A DNA stretch of 64,000 nucleotides, from the NCBI GenBank assembly GCA_039545355.1, contig BCJJ01000019.1, forward strand, positions 494,076 to 558,075, in the 5' to 3' direction. The notes under the pieces are model-generated. The model searched no databases. It saw only the letters and a program-made list of their open reading frames with translations, and was not told the DNA's origin. This DNA is from Trichosporon coremiiforme (lineage: Eukaryota > Basidiomycota > Tremellomycetes > Trichosporonales > Trichosporonaceae). Positions 11,091 through 22,412 of the stretch are shown here, in pieces. Within the stretch, counting starts at the first letter, position 1. The number at the start of each line of letters is the position of its first letter. Both the position numbers and the translations under genes were made by a program.

Positions 11091-12814
11091 CTAGTACGCC
11101 TGGCGACCGAGACCCCACGCCTTGAGCGTCGCCGCGACGTCGCCGAGGCCCTCGACCTGGCCCTGCGCGACGATTGTCGGCTCGCCAGATCCGAGGCCGT
11201 AGTTCAACGGCACGGTGCGCGACGACGGACGCAGCACGCGGGTCGCTGTGCGGTGCAGGTCCTGTGCGTTAGCTTGTGTGCAACCTCGGAAGCTGGGCCG
11301 AGGGAAGCAAAGCAGAGGCAGCCAGGGACGCCCTGGGAGTGACTTGGCTCAGGTCTACTTCGCTAAGTCCCGTTGTTACTCACCTCAATGGTCAGCGCGT
11401 CAATCTTCGCGCACATCTCCTCAACGGGAACCTTCTTGCCGTGGATCTGGGTCTGGCGACCGAGGTCTCATGTCAGCTCGATCCTGTTTTCTTAACTTAC
11501 CCTCAACAGCGGTCAGACGCGACTCCAAGGCCATGACGAGCTGACTCTTGAGCATGTTCTTGGCGCGGGAGAGCTCGATCTGCGTGATGCCGCCCTTCTG
11601 GGGTCGCGTGAGGAGGTCGAGCTGGTGAGAGAGGACGTTGGCGGCGCTCTGCGCGAACTGGGGGTACACACTCATGGCGATGCCGAAGAGGCCGCTATCG
11701 GCGTAGCAGTGGTGGAAGCCAGCGCAGTAGTCGACCGCGTGGTACCGGTTCAGCACGTTCGTGTACAGGCGCGTGTACATGCCCTTTCCGGGACCGCCGG
11801 CGGAGAACGAACCGCCACCACCCAGGAGCGTCTGCAGCGTCGCGAGCGCGTAGATGTCCGGGTCGTGCACGCCGAGACCCTCGAATCCAACGTAGAGGTG
11901 CACAAACTCCTCCTCGGGCTTCAGGATGTACTCCTGTCCACCGGTATAGGTTGCGCGGGCGCTCGCGAGCTGCGCAAAGTCCGGGCTGACTCCCGGCGGG
12001 AGACCAGTCGTCGGGGGCGCGGGAAGCTCGCCGAAGAACTTCTGCGTCAGCTCGACGAGCTCCTCGTGCGGCATGCCGACGCCCGCGACAACAATGCGCT
12101 CAGGCCGGTACCAGTCCTTCATGAACTGGCGGATCTCCTTCTCGCCGAGCACGTCGAGCTGGCTCTCGGGGCACAGCAGCGGCATACCGAGCGTATTGTC
12201 CCGGAACGCGACCGTGTGCAGAATTTCCGGGAGAATGAGCTCGGGCTTGGCCCAAATCTCGCGGATCTCGTACGCAGCCGCGTCCTTCTGCGTCTCGAGC
12301 TCCTCGGGAAGCAGGTTCGGGTGCAGGATTGTCGACGACATGAGCTCGAGCGCCAGCGGCAGCGACTGCGGGAAGACGGTAGATTGGTACATGATCGTCT
12401 CACGCGAGGAAGAGCACGTCATCTGCGAGCCTAGCCGGTCGACAAGCACCGTCATCTCGTCGTCGGTGTGCTTGTTCGTGCTCTTGAACGCTAGCCGGTC
12501 GAGGAGGTGCGACGTTCCGCTCGTCTTGTGGCTCTCGTACCGACTGCCAGCGTCGACGTACACGCCGACAGAGTGGAAGTGTCCCGGAATGTTCTCGGTC
12601 GCGACGCGCACCTTGTTCGGGAGCGTCGTCACCTGCGCGGGCACCTCCGCGGCCTGGAAAAGTCAGTGAGTCAGAAATCGCGCGAGTGATCGGCGAACCG
12701 GAGAAAACTCACAGCGGCAGAGGCATACGCCCGCCTCGACAGAAGGGGGGACGACGCAACCGGAGTCTGGCGGCGGAGCAGGGAACCTGCTGTTCTCGTG
12801 AATGGTGGCCGCAT
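11091..12814 (-). CDS. MAS2: Mitochondrial processing peptidase, alpha subunit
   Basis: Four exons (12814-12713, 12653-11501, 11466-11384, 11261-11091) give 502 residues. The alpha subunit of the matrix MPP recognises presequences, while the beta subunit carries the zinc site. The start MRPPFTRTAGSLLRRQ is itself a presequence. The glycine-rich substrate loop GGGGSFSAGGPGKGM is intact, and the HXXEH zinc motif expected of the beta subunit is absent, which identifies it as alpha. The third exon begins after a GACATGAG acceptor, chosen because it restores VEDLGRQTQIHGKK. The protein ends WGLGRQAY. It is divergent from SAC3 with 322 bp between starts. Confidence 0.95.
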
Positions 12815-13136
12815 CGTCGTTGATGTGGGTATGTTGAGATAGCCAGCTTCGGACCTTCGGTGAGTCGTAGGTGACGACGGTCCGGAAAAGCCAGTAGGAT
12901 CGCCGATGCCGCTCACGTGATCCATCCGGCCGAAATGAACGCTTCAGGGACGGAACCAAATCAGCCTGTGTGTATGACGCTCGCTCTCGAGATCGAGGGC
13001 AAGCGCGCGTGAGGAAGTCTTGAGGTTGCTCCTTGTTGTGCCGTTGAGGTCGCGATCCGCTAGTCACCTTTCCCTCCCGACACAGCCAACTGCGAGCCGA
13101 GTCTGCTAGGCGGGCCCGGCCGCACACTCTTCCCCG
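12815..13136. promoter_or_regulatory. Divergent promoter MAS2 / SAC3
   Basis: A 322-bp spacer with a CACGTG at 12914-12919 (context TCACGTGAT). No TATA box is evident. Confidence 0.5.
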
Positions 13137-16100
13137 ATGAACGGTGACCCCGACGGCGATGACGAGCTCCGCAAGAAGAGCCGTCTCGCGGCGCGTGCCG
13201 CCCGATTCAACAATGTCCTTCCCGGCAACCGATACAAAGAGGTGGGTAGCTGGGCCTGCAATTCGGTCAAGCTGACAGACAGCTAGAGGAAGCGCGTATC
13301 AAGGAACGCAAGGCGTTCATTGAGCAGGGCCTGATCACGTCTGGAAAGACCGACCTCGATGCTGCGATCGACCTCCGCGGCACTTGCGAGCGGATGTGCT
13401 CCGAGTACGAGACCGAGTTCCGAGAGTACACCAAGGAAATTCATCCCTTTGAAGCTGTAAGCTGCAAAAATTTCTGCCAGTTGAAGCTAACCTCAGCTCC
13501 CAAACCGCCGAATGGACCATGCGAAAGCTGTCGCGGCCTACTCGCGATCGGACGCTGGTGCTGGACATGGTGAAGCTGCGATCCTTCCCTCGGATCTGCG
13601 AACCCCCGCTGCGCTTGTTGTGAGTTGAGCTGTGCGTACGACCTGAACTGACCTTCAGCGATCGCTCGACTACCTTATCAATGAGGTGATGCATATCCAG
13701 CCGCCGGCAAACCCGAACGCCGTGAACCCTCCGCTGCCAACAGCCCGACGGGCCCTTGGATACACGGCGGGCTTCATTCGAGACCGAACGCGTGCGATCC
13801 GTAAGGAATTTGCCATTCAGTCTTCCTGGGGTCACGAAGAGGCCATCGCATGCTTCGAGCGCATTGCCCGCTGGCACATTCTGTGTCTTCGTGAGCTGCA
13901 GGAGGAAACTGGCTCGAATGTCGACATGCACATCGATAACGCCGAGCTCGGTCGCGCATTCACGTCCCTCCGCCAGCACTACAATGACCGACGAGAGGAG
14001 ACAGGTCTCGACATGCCGTGTCCCAACGAGCCTGAGTTCCGCGCTTACATGCTGATCTTCGATCTCGCGAACAAGTCGGTTTCGATTCCCACTGCCGAGC
14101 TCCCGGCCGCGATTTTAGACCACCCGATCGTCCAGCTTGCATGGCAGATTAGGCAGGCGGCTCAGCGCAACTTCGATTCGCAGAAGGAGGGCTCGAAGCT
14201 GAACTCGGAGTACGGTGCCAACCTGATCACACGCTTCATCCGCCTGCTAAAGCAGCCGAATGTGCCCTTCCTCATGTCCTGTCTTGTCGAGGTCCGGCTC
14301 AGAGAGATGCGTCGAAGCGCCATCCGCGCTCTGACCCGCACGTACCCACAGCTGAAAGGTGATCCTATCCGACGAAATGAGCAAGGCGAAATTGTCGAAC
14401 GCAAGATGATCCTTATGGACATGATGGACTCGCTAATCGGAGCCGAGGAGCAAGAGGACAAGGCTACGGCGTGGGACGACATCATTCCCGTATCTAAGAA
14501 TCCGGACGACGAGTCGGCTGCGGTTGTTGAGCGTTTCAACGTTGAGGTGTACAAGGACGGCGCTCAGCCCGTTGGCGCTCTCATCAACCGCGCGACTCGC
14601 TACAATGGTGAGCTGCAGGAGGCTTAGTTGAAGCTAACAGACAGACAATAAGGACGCGCCGTTCACTCGCCGATGGAAACTCATCACAGACAAGCAGGGC
14701 TCGGCGTCGTACGCTGATGTTGTCAACGGCGCCGGTGGTGTATCTGTCGACGGCAAGCCGGCTGCCAGAATGGTGCCTTCCTCCGCGCCCTCCACCCTCA
14801 GAGTGACTGCTCCGGTGTACCAGCCGAAGAAGATGCTCTCGTCTACCCCTGCCCCGGCCCCGGCCCCTTCAGCGCCATTAGTGCCCACTGTACCCAGCGC
14901 CTTCCCTTCTTCAGCTGGAATCAAATCAGCCTTCAGGGGGGGACAGGCGAGCGCGTTCTCGTCTGGAAGCGCATTTGGTCCGAGCAGCGCGTTCGCCTCC
15001 GGGAATGTATTCCAGAAGCCGCCGACGCCGGCAGCGAACGGATCCGCGTTCGGTCCGAAGGCCTCGAACGGCTTCGCGACTATCACACCAACGCCAGCCC
15101 CAGAACCGGCTCCGATGCTGAAACCACCTCCGCCAAAGGTGGCAGAGAAGGCATCGTCCGCGGTCGGACTAGCAGTGCCCGCGTTCTTCCAGAAGCCGGA
15201 CGCTGCTCCGCCGAAGCCGCCAGTACCAACATTCAACTTCGGTACCACTTCCACGCCGTCTGAACTACCCAAGCCCAAAGAAGCGGCACCCGCCAAAATC
15301 CCGTCATTCTTTGACAAGCCCACTCCCCCACCTTCCTCCACACCGACACCACCAGTTTCCTCGGCCCCAGTTCCCAGCTTCTTCAAGAGCTCAGCGCCTG
15401 CACCAGCCCCTGTCCCGGTGACGCCCGTTAAGCCGCTGTCGCCTCCAAGAGCAGTCACACCTCTTGGCCGACGGCGAGTAGAGCCCGAAATCGGTCGGAT
15501 AAAGGCATCTCGACAGCTGTTCCGAAATGCTTCGTCTATTCTGGCAGATGAGCTTATCGCATCCGTGGTCTCCTCCTTGGTCGACAGGGCCAAACCTAGC
15601 CTGGAGAAGATCGTCCAGGTGCAGCAGTCGGCAAAGGCTTACCAGGACGCCAAGGTTGCTCGGCGTGCAGGCATTGAGCGTTATGCGGCTCTCGCCCTCG
15701 AGCGGATGATGCTCGAACGTGTCGAGGAGATCTCGTACAACGTGTATCACTCCGAACAACGTGTATGGCACCTGACTCGCGAGATCGCCGAGCACTGGCG
15801 CAGCTGGGCGGCCCGCATGCAGGCTCTTCGTGAGAAGGCTGAACGCGAGCGCCAGGAAACGGTCAAGAGGCTCCGTGGTATGGGACTTGCGCGCTCGATT
15901 GCTTCGTATGACATCAACACTGCCACTTCCTCCGCCTGGTCAGTTGCCGATACGGAGACCGTGGCGCAAGATCAGTTCGAGATGGGCTTGGAGCTGTACG
16001 AGGCTGAGAAGACGAAGGATCAGCTCTTCGCCAGCCACAGCTTCATGAATTCAATCGCCAGGGCCGTCACTCGCCACCTGCGCCCGATCAACCACGACGA

Positions 16101-17359
16101 CATCCCCATCTGGGAGACAGTCCTCCTCTCGGCAGAGCACGCCGGTACGCCGGCAGCACCGCAGGCACGCGACTGGTTGGAGAGCAAGTTCGTGCCACCC
16201 ACAGAGATGTACCACCGGAACGACGTCGATTTCACCTTCAACGTCGCCGACGTGCACGGAGAACTGCCAGGCTCTTCTAACACTGGACTGTTCGTGTTCG
16301 AGGCACCGCTTGACACGGTCAATTCGATCCAGCGGTCCATGAACCAGGACGACGCCGGCGACCGGCTAGACGCGGCGGCAGGTGCCGTGCAGCAGCGCGG
16401 TCGTTACCGGACGGCTCTCCTGATCCTGACTTGGGAGTACGAGACGCTCGACGATGTTATCGGCAGGCTGGGCATTCGGCAGAACGTAGGGCAATTCGAC
16501 AGCGTGGCTGCCGTCAGTCTGGAGGACGCCGAGGAGCTCGATGAACGCTTCGCTGCGGCCGTCCGCGGCCTTATCTTGGAGGATCCTCGGAAGACGCAAG
16601 TCTCTATCCCAATGGAAGGTAAGCTAGCGAAGTGTTTTCCGCCAGCTGACCGCAGACGCTGTATCTCGTACTGAGCCCAAGTGGCAGCGCGTCGTCAACG
16701 TCGCCCGGCACACGCTCGCGCGGCATCCGGACAACGCGATGCTCGGCGTCCAGGCGCTCGCCGCGGCGCTCAGGACACTCGGGAAGCTGGCGCCACTGAT
16801 CGAGGACGCTGTCGAGGAGCTTCCTGTTGACCCGGAATCGACGTATAACCCGCCAGAGATCAAGCCCGTGCCGAAGGTGACTGGCGACCTGTCTACAGTC
16901 GCGCGCGAGATCGACGACTATCTGTCCTCGTATGGCGTACGCGACGTCGCGCTCACACTCGGTCCGCTCCGGCACGCGCTGCAGCGTGGCCAGCCGCTCC
17001 CGCTCGTGCCCGTGCTGCAGGCAATGGGCGCTTGGGTGTTCGGCACGCTTGTGCCGCAGTCGCTCGTGCTGCAGCAGTGGTTGGAGGCTGACGAAGCGGG
17101 CGAGGCGGTGAACAACGTGCTCGATCGGGTGTCAGAAGAGTTCGAGGCGGTCGTGAACAGCGCGATCGGCGAGATCGCCCGCGCCGGCGCCGCCGCGGAT
17201 CTGATCACGGCGAAGAACATTCCCCTCCCGCCGAGTCCGCCAAAGGAGGTGAAGAAGGGCACGAAGCGGAGAGCAGACGACGCAGCCGAGCTCAAGGCTG
17301 CGAAGAACGCACGCCTCCTCCGGGCGCTCGCGGCGGCCAGCGCGACGCTGAACCAGTAG
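13137..17359 (+). CDS. SAC3: SAC3/GANP-family mRNA export factor (TREX-2)
   Basis: Six exons (13137-13241, 13283-13456, 13497-13619, 13659-14607, 14645-16618, 16656-17359) give 1342 residues. SAC3 is the scaffold of TREX-2, which couples transcription to mRNA export at nuclear pores. The family signature GTCERMCSEYETEFREYT (about 66-83, canonical GxCxDMCPxxE) begins the helical SAC3/GANP domain, which continues through FIRDRTRAIRKEF, AFTSLRQHYNDRR and YGANLITRFIRL. Residues about 490-720 form a Pro/Ala-rich linker with scattered SAFG and VFQKP motifs suggestive of FG-nucleoporin contacts. Charged coiled coils follow (LREKAERERQETVKR). The C-terminus ends basic (KKGTKRRADD) and helical. Confidence 0.92.
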
Positions 17360-17478
17360 ATAGCATAGGCATCTTTGAGATGTATCAGTAGATTGATAGA
17401 TTGCATGCTAAGATCTAAATAGGAACGAGTGTGTGCAGTGCCTTCGCCTTCAGGCGTCCATGTGCTTTTGTTGTATGG

Positions 17479-20254
17479 TTACTTGCCGCAACGCTGCTCG
17501 ACGCGCTCCCACGCGTTTTGCGCGCCCTCCCACGCCTGCTCGTTGAGCACGCCCGCCTCGTCGCGAGACGGGAAGACGTTGCCGAGTTTTCTGAAGATGG
17601 CAAGCGGCGAGTTCTGGAGCAGGCTGCCGACGAAGGGGACGTAGAACGGCAGCGTCGGGGGATGGTGGTAAATCTCGGAGATGCGAAGGCACCAAGCGGG
17701 GAAGCCATGCAGTTCGGGCGCGGGGCGGGGGAGGAGGCCGCGGAAGAAGCCCGGCGGGGTCAGGTGGTGCACGATGACAAGGCTGGGGTCGCGGGGCAGG
17801 CCGAGCTCGGTCTTGATGTTGTTGTCGAGGAGGGACTCGGTTACGCTGTCGGGCGACACGCCGTCGGACGCGTACCGCTGCGTCAGGCGCGTGATGACCT
17901 CGCCCGCGCTGGGAGGGAGGAAGATGACGGAGACGGTCTTCGGCCCGCTCGCCGTGTTCACGTACACTGTCTCGAGGTCCGAGGACTCGCCCATGTCCGC
18001 CGTGCCGTCGGCGCGGATGCCGCGGACGGTGCGCAGCTCGAAGTCACCGTCGTCGCTTGAGGGTGGGGAAGGGGGGAGGCTGAGCAGACTTGCGCTGATC
18101 GCGGCGTGGTGGCGCACACCGTACCCCTCCCCGTCCCACACGGAAAGGACGGGGGTGCCCCAGTCCGCGGCCCATTGCACGGCGCGACGCACGCTCTCGA
18201 CGTAGCGCTCAGCGATCTCGCGCCGGTCGCCCTTGCCCGGAACCAGGATCAAGGCGACATGCTCGGGCGCCGGCTTCTCGAGCTCGGGGAGAGACGGAGG
18301 CGAGGACTGGAACAGGCGCAGCACGACCGAGGAGACAGTGAAGAGAACGTGCAGGGCGAGCAGGAACGGGAACATGCACCACTTGAACACCATGATGAGT
18401 GGCTGCAGAAGCGTGCTGATGACCGAGGGCTGCGAGCTCGTACTGCGCTTGCTGTCGACGCTCGCAGCGCTGCCGTGGTGGTGGTGGTTGTGCCCGTGGC
18501 GAGTCGAGGAAGCCGCTTCGCTGCGGGCGGCAGCGGGTGCGTCGCCCTTGATCGACGACGCATGCCTCCAGCTCGTCTCGAAGATGGTCTTCTGCGGCAG
18601 CTCGACGCGGAGCAGCCCCTCGTCAACAGGCTCAAGCTCAGGGAGTCCCTCGACGGCACCCTTGCGGATGGCAGCGGCGAGCTTGGCGCTGTCGCCGCCC
18701 GACTTCTTGAACACCGCTCCGGCAGCGACGATCGCGTCAGCGATCTCGCTCCACTCCGTCATCTTTCCCCCGCCGACGTCGCCGCACGCGAGCTTGCCGC
18801 CCGCCTGCGGGCCGAGGATGTAGTACCCCAAGACGGCGCGGACGAACGCCTCCTGCCGCGAGGTCAGAGGATGTTCGTACATCACCGTGTTCATCGCGGG
18901 GCAGAGGATGACTGGTGTGGTCTGGGGTGTGGCACGGAGGAGAGACGTCGCGAGCGAATCGCAAATGCCTCCGGCGAACTTGGCGAGCATGTCCGCGCTC
19001 GTCGGCACGACAACGATCAGGTCGGCCCACCGCCGCAGCTCGATGTGCAGGATCGGTTCCCCAATCTTCTTCCAGTCGGACCACTCGTCAGCGTCTGTCC
19101 ACACGTTCGTCCCGCTCTCTTGGACCTCGTGCTTGTCAAAGAAGTGCAGCGACGCCTGCGTCGCGACGACCTGCACCTCAACATTGGCAGCCTTCAGCTT
19201 GTCAACGATCAGCGGGATCTTGACGCTCGCGACCGAGCCGGAGCTTATCAGGACAACGCGAAACTTGCCGTCGCCGTCAGTGCGGTGCTCGGCAGCGACG
19301 AAGGGCGGGCGCGAGTGGCTCGTAGTCGGGGCGGCGCGGCTCGACGAGGAAGCAGTGCGGTTCGTAGTCCGAGAAGCCCGGCTTGCGGATGGACCGCTGC
19401 GGCGAGTAGGAACAGGGCTCATCAATTGCTCATCTTCGGGGTACTGGTGCTGCGAGATCGGGCCGATAACTTGCTCGTTCTGGGGGTTGTGCGGGTCAGC
19501 CGCCGCCTTCTGCGCAGCCTCGGCTTCCTTTTGCGCCTTCTCCAGCGCAGCATTCATAGCAGCGCCCTGCTCGTACATCTCGCGACGCATGCGGCTGCGG
19601 GGTGACTCTCCTCCGGCATCCGCCAAGGAAGGTGCCGGCGCCGCCGAGCCGAACAGGAGCCCGGGCGGAGGGCGGTCCGACTGCTTGGGCGCAGACGATG
19701 CCTGTGGCTGATTCTGCTGGAGGCGTAATCCCGAGGGCTCGACGTCCTTCTCGTCAACGTAGCGCGTGCCGCAGGAGACGCAGAGGCGGCGACCGTCAGC
19801 CTCGCCGTTGCGCCGCGGGTATCCGACGAGAGGAATGCCGGCGCATGCGGGGTCAGGGCAGTTCGTGCCGAGGAGGGAGTAGCCCTTGAGCATGAGCTCG
19901 CTGATTGCGTCGGCGGCCGCATCGGGGTCGGCACGGGCAACGGCAGCGTTGTGCGCTGGCGGCGTCGAGGGGCTCTGGGGCGTGAGAACGGCGGACGGTC
20001 GCTCGGGTTGTTGCTGCTGCTGGGCATGGTCGTCTGGCCGCCCATCGCATCCCGCACAGAACTGGATTGGCGCACGCCCCGCCGCCTGCGCCTGCCCCGC
20101 GGGCTCACGCATCAGCGGCGTGGACCGGCACTGGTCGCAGTGCAGGTCCGTCAGCGTCCAGCCCTTCAGCATGTACTCTCCCAGCTGTTTGTCAGCTCAG
20201 TTCAGGGTTTGATGAGCTTACGATCGCGGACGTGTTCTCGAGTTGTGAGGTCAT
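17479..20254 (-). CDS. Fusion: SSSCA1-type zinc ribbon + PPC decarboxylase + NUS1
   Basis: Two exons (20254-20222, 20184-17479) give 912 residues, of which the last 901 are one open frame. Residues about 10-155 hold two SSSCA1/ZNRD2-like units (LGEYMLKGWTL with CDQC/CAGC; LMLKGYSLLGTNC with CPDPAC/CVSC). Residues about 317-505 are a complete phosphopantothenoylcysteine decarboxylase (CoA synthesis): catalytic His in ILHIELRRWAD (391), PAMNTVMYEHP (about 440-450) and LACGDVGGGKM with the active-site Cys near 478. Residues about 601-635 are membrane-spanning. Residues 637-912 are a NUS1/NgBR-type cis-prenyltransferase subunit (dolichol synthesis) with FPAWCLRISEIY and the C-terminal RxG motif as QRCGK. 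The ATG at 20254 has the better context; 20272 is an in-frame alternative. Confidence 0.93.
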
Positions 20255-20573
20255 GTCGAGCGCGATGGGCATGGGAAAGGGAGGTGAAGAGGAAGGAAGG
20301 GGGAAGGTGTGGATGGTGCGTTTCTCGTTGTCAGCGGCTACGCGCCCAACTTTAGCTGCGTCATGAACCTTTGTAACCGGTTGCCCGATTTGGACAGGGG
20401 GTGGCAAATCGCGGCTCGTGGCACTCGGCCTGTCTTCCTCGCCGTTCGATCGGGTTCAAGACACACACAAGATGCATTCGGCCGTCCACACAGCAGCGTA
20501 ATGTACTCTACAACACTTTTGCACGCATTTGGGAGCACTCCGTTGTTGATTCGGCCTGGACCCATGTATGCTG

Positions 20574-21487
20574 TCACTCTCCCCGATGACGGGATTCTGT
20601 CGTCAGCATCACACCTCCACTGTGTCTCACATAGAGCGCCATGACATCGTTCGCCTTGTACAGCACCTCCGCGACGGTGTAGTACGCGATGAAGGCAGTG
20701 AATACGCCGACGTATCCCGAAGCCTTAACGATCGCGACCGTGTCGAGGAGGTACCCAATGCCGAGGAGGAGGTAGATGAGCGCGAGGCCGAAGACTGCTG
20801 TCAGCTAAGTCCTCAAGCAAGGCAGTTGGGGTGAGCCTACTCACACACGAGAAACAGCCCGACAGAGCACCGTACAGCACCCGTCGTCATGATGACCGTG
20901 AACACAAACCAGACCATCATGTATAGCCCTTGGGCTATGTTCAGCTCCTCGCGCGTCTCGTACGCGGCCATCATGCCAGAGGACGGCCTGGGGTCAGCTC
21001 GAAAATCAACGACTTATCAGCCCCTTGACCAGTGAGCCACAACGTCTACTGACCAGAACAGCAACCCGATACTCATCCAATATCCGCCATAGCTGCACGA
21101 CACAGTCAGGCCGAAACTGTTCCCTGTCGCCAGCTCGCAAACGCCGGAAACAAACTGCGCGAGCCCGCCGACGAAGAACGCCATGCCCGTCGCGATGTTG
21201 GGTTGCGATATGCCCCGGGTCTGCACATTTATCAGGGAAATTAGGAACATTGAGTTCGCAAAGGACACGAGACCGAGGGGAGACGGATTCGCGAATGATG
21301 GGCGGGCTGTGGTCAGGTGAGCTTCCAGACGTGGAACAGCAGGGAACAGGAATGGGAGGCTCACCTTGTGAGTGGCACAGACAGCCCGCTGGCTGGACTG
21401 TGACGGGAACGTGCACTGGAGCATGTTTATCGACGTCGTACGTGCTGGAGGACGATGGTATGAGATGTGAGGTGAGGAGCTCGGCAT
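20574..21487 (-). CDS. GPR1/FUN34/YaaH (AceTr) acetate transporter family
   Basis: A six-helix plasma-membrane transporter family moving acetate or succinate, or signalling them (Ato1-3, Gpr1). The family hallmark is seen as NPSPLGLVSFANSMFLISLINVQTRGI, with FVGGLAQFVSGVCELATGNSFG and SYGGYWMSIG. Later exons give QGLYMMVWFVFTVIM, GLALIYLLLGIGYLL and ASGYVGVFTAFIAYY. Introns are joined at GTCAGTAGACG..CCCCAG and GTGAGTAGGC..GACAGCAG. The MPSSSPH start keeps frame only if a further 44-nt intron (GTACGACG..CACAG) is removed from the first exon. The C-terminus is uncertain: reading through stops at 20574, while removing an intron-like 34-mer (GTGAGACACAG..GACGACAG) would extend it to about 20456. 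A TATA box precedes the start. Confidence 0.85.
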
Positions 21488-21550
21488 TGGTAACTCGAGG
21501 GGAATGTCTTGTCACTGTCCGTATTCTCTCGCTGTGAGCCGCCTCTGACC

Positions 21551-21557
21551 TCTTATA
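21551..21557 (-). promoter_or_regulatory. TATA box of the AceTr gene
   Basis: TATAAGA on the minus strand, about 64 nt upstream of the proposed start at 21487. It supports that ATG as the first in the transcript. Confidence 0.45.
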
Positions 21558-22412
21558 CCGCGTACAGCGAGCGCCTGCCACATGCTTCACGCTCAGCGAG
21601 TTTTGTGGGGCGCTCCTAGCCCTTTCCAGCATACCATCGTAATGAGCATGGGACCCGAGGGGGAAGCGACTTGATGTTGACGTCGATGCATTCCCTTCCT
21701 TCGGCCGGCTAATCTCTTGTTGCGTACAGTATCTTGATGTCGAGGTCGCTGGACATTCCATTTCGAAAAGATCAGCGATCGAGCATGGCAGACTGGAACA
21801 AACAGAAGGTATGCTGTGGTTGAAAGCGTAACCGATACTTCCTGAAGAGACTGTGTGATGTCACACGCGACGGAGAGCCAGAGACCGAACCTGGTGGCGA
21901 ACAGGCGCTCGGCCCCCTTCGCTCGTGGACCACGATCGACGCCCCTTCCGTTTGATCCGCAAGATCCAGTCTCGGCCCGGCCGTCACCTCGGTAGTCACC
22001 TCGCCTGAGATCATTGCGTCATTAAACCATGCAATACATGAAGACGCCCCGCGGGGCACATGCAAGATACAGGATGGATGATACGGGGTATGGTATATGG
22101 TAGACCAAGAAGTGTAATCGTGAAAGATCGGGACGGGGACGTGAGGGGGCACGTCGAGCGGCCAGCTGATGGGTGGCCGGTGGCGTTTTGGATGTGAATG
22201 GGGGAGATAATCACAAGGACTGGGGGGTTGGGTGAAGTGGAGTAAATGGACGTGATGGAGGGGGTAAGAATGAGAGCCAGAGATGTTCTAAGATCCGTCT
22301 AGGAACGGTGAAGAGGTAGAATTAGGACAAAGAGAAACGCAAGAAGCAAGAAATCAGAGGCCCACGTTTTAGCAAGGTCTCAACGAAGCTCCGAGACGGA
22401 ACCGACAGCAAC
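21558..22412. other. Intergenic, no gene seen
   Basis: About 0.85 kb between the AceTr start and the 3' end of the exporter gene. Only short overlapping ORFs with no family features. Confidence 0.5.

Noticed and set aside
17479..18700. Separate NUS1 gene starting inside the fused frame
   Set aside because: The frame is continuous with the PPC decarboxylase part, with no stop, no splice pair and no promoter-like region between them. Kept as one gene, with the fusion reported as a finding to test.
18106..19605. 499-codon plus-strand ORF opposite the fusion gene
   Set aside because: Antisense shadow; the minus strand holds recognisable PPCDC and NUS1 motifs.
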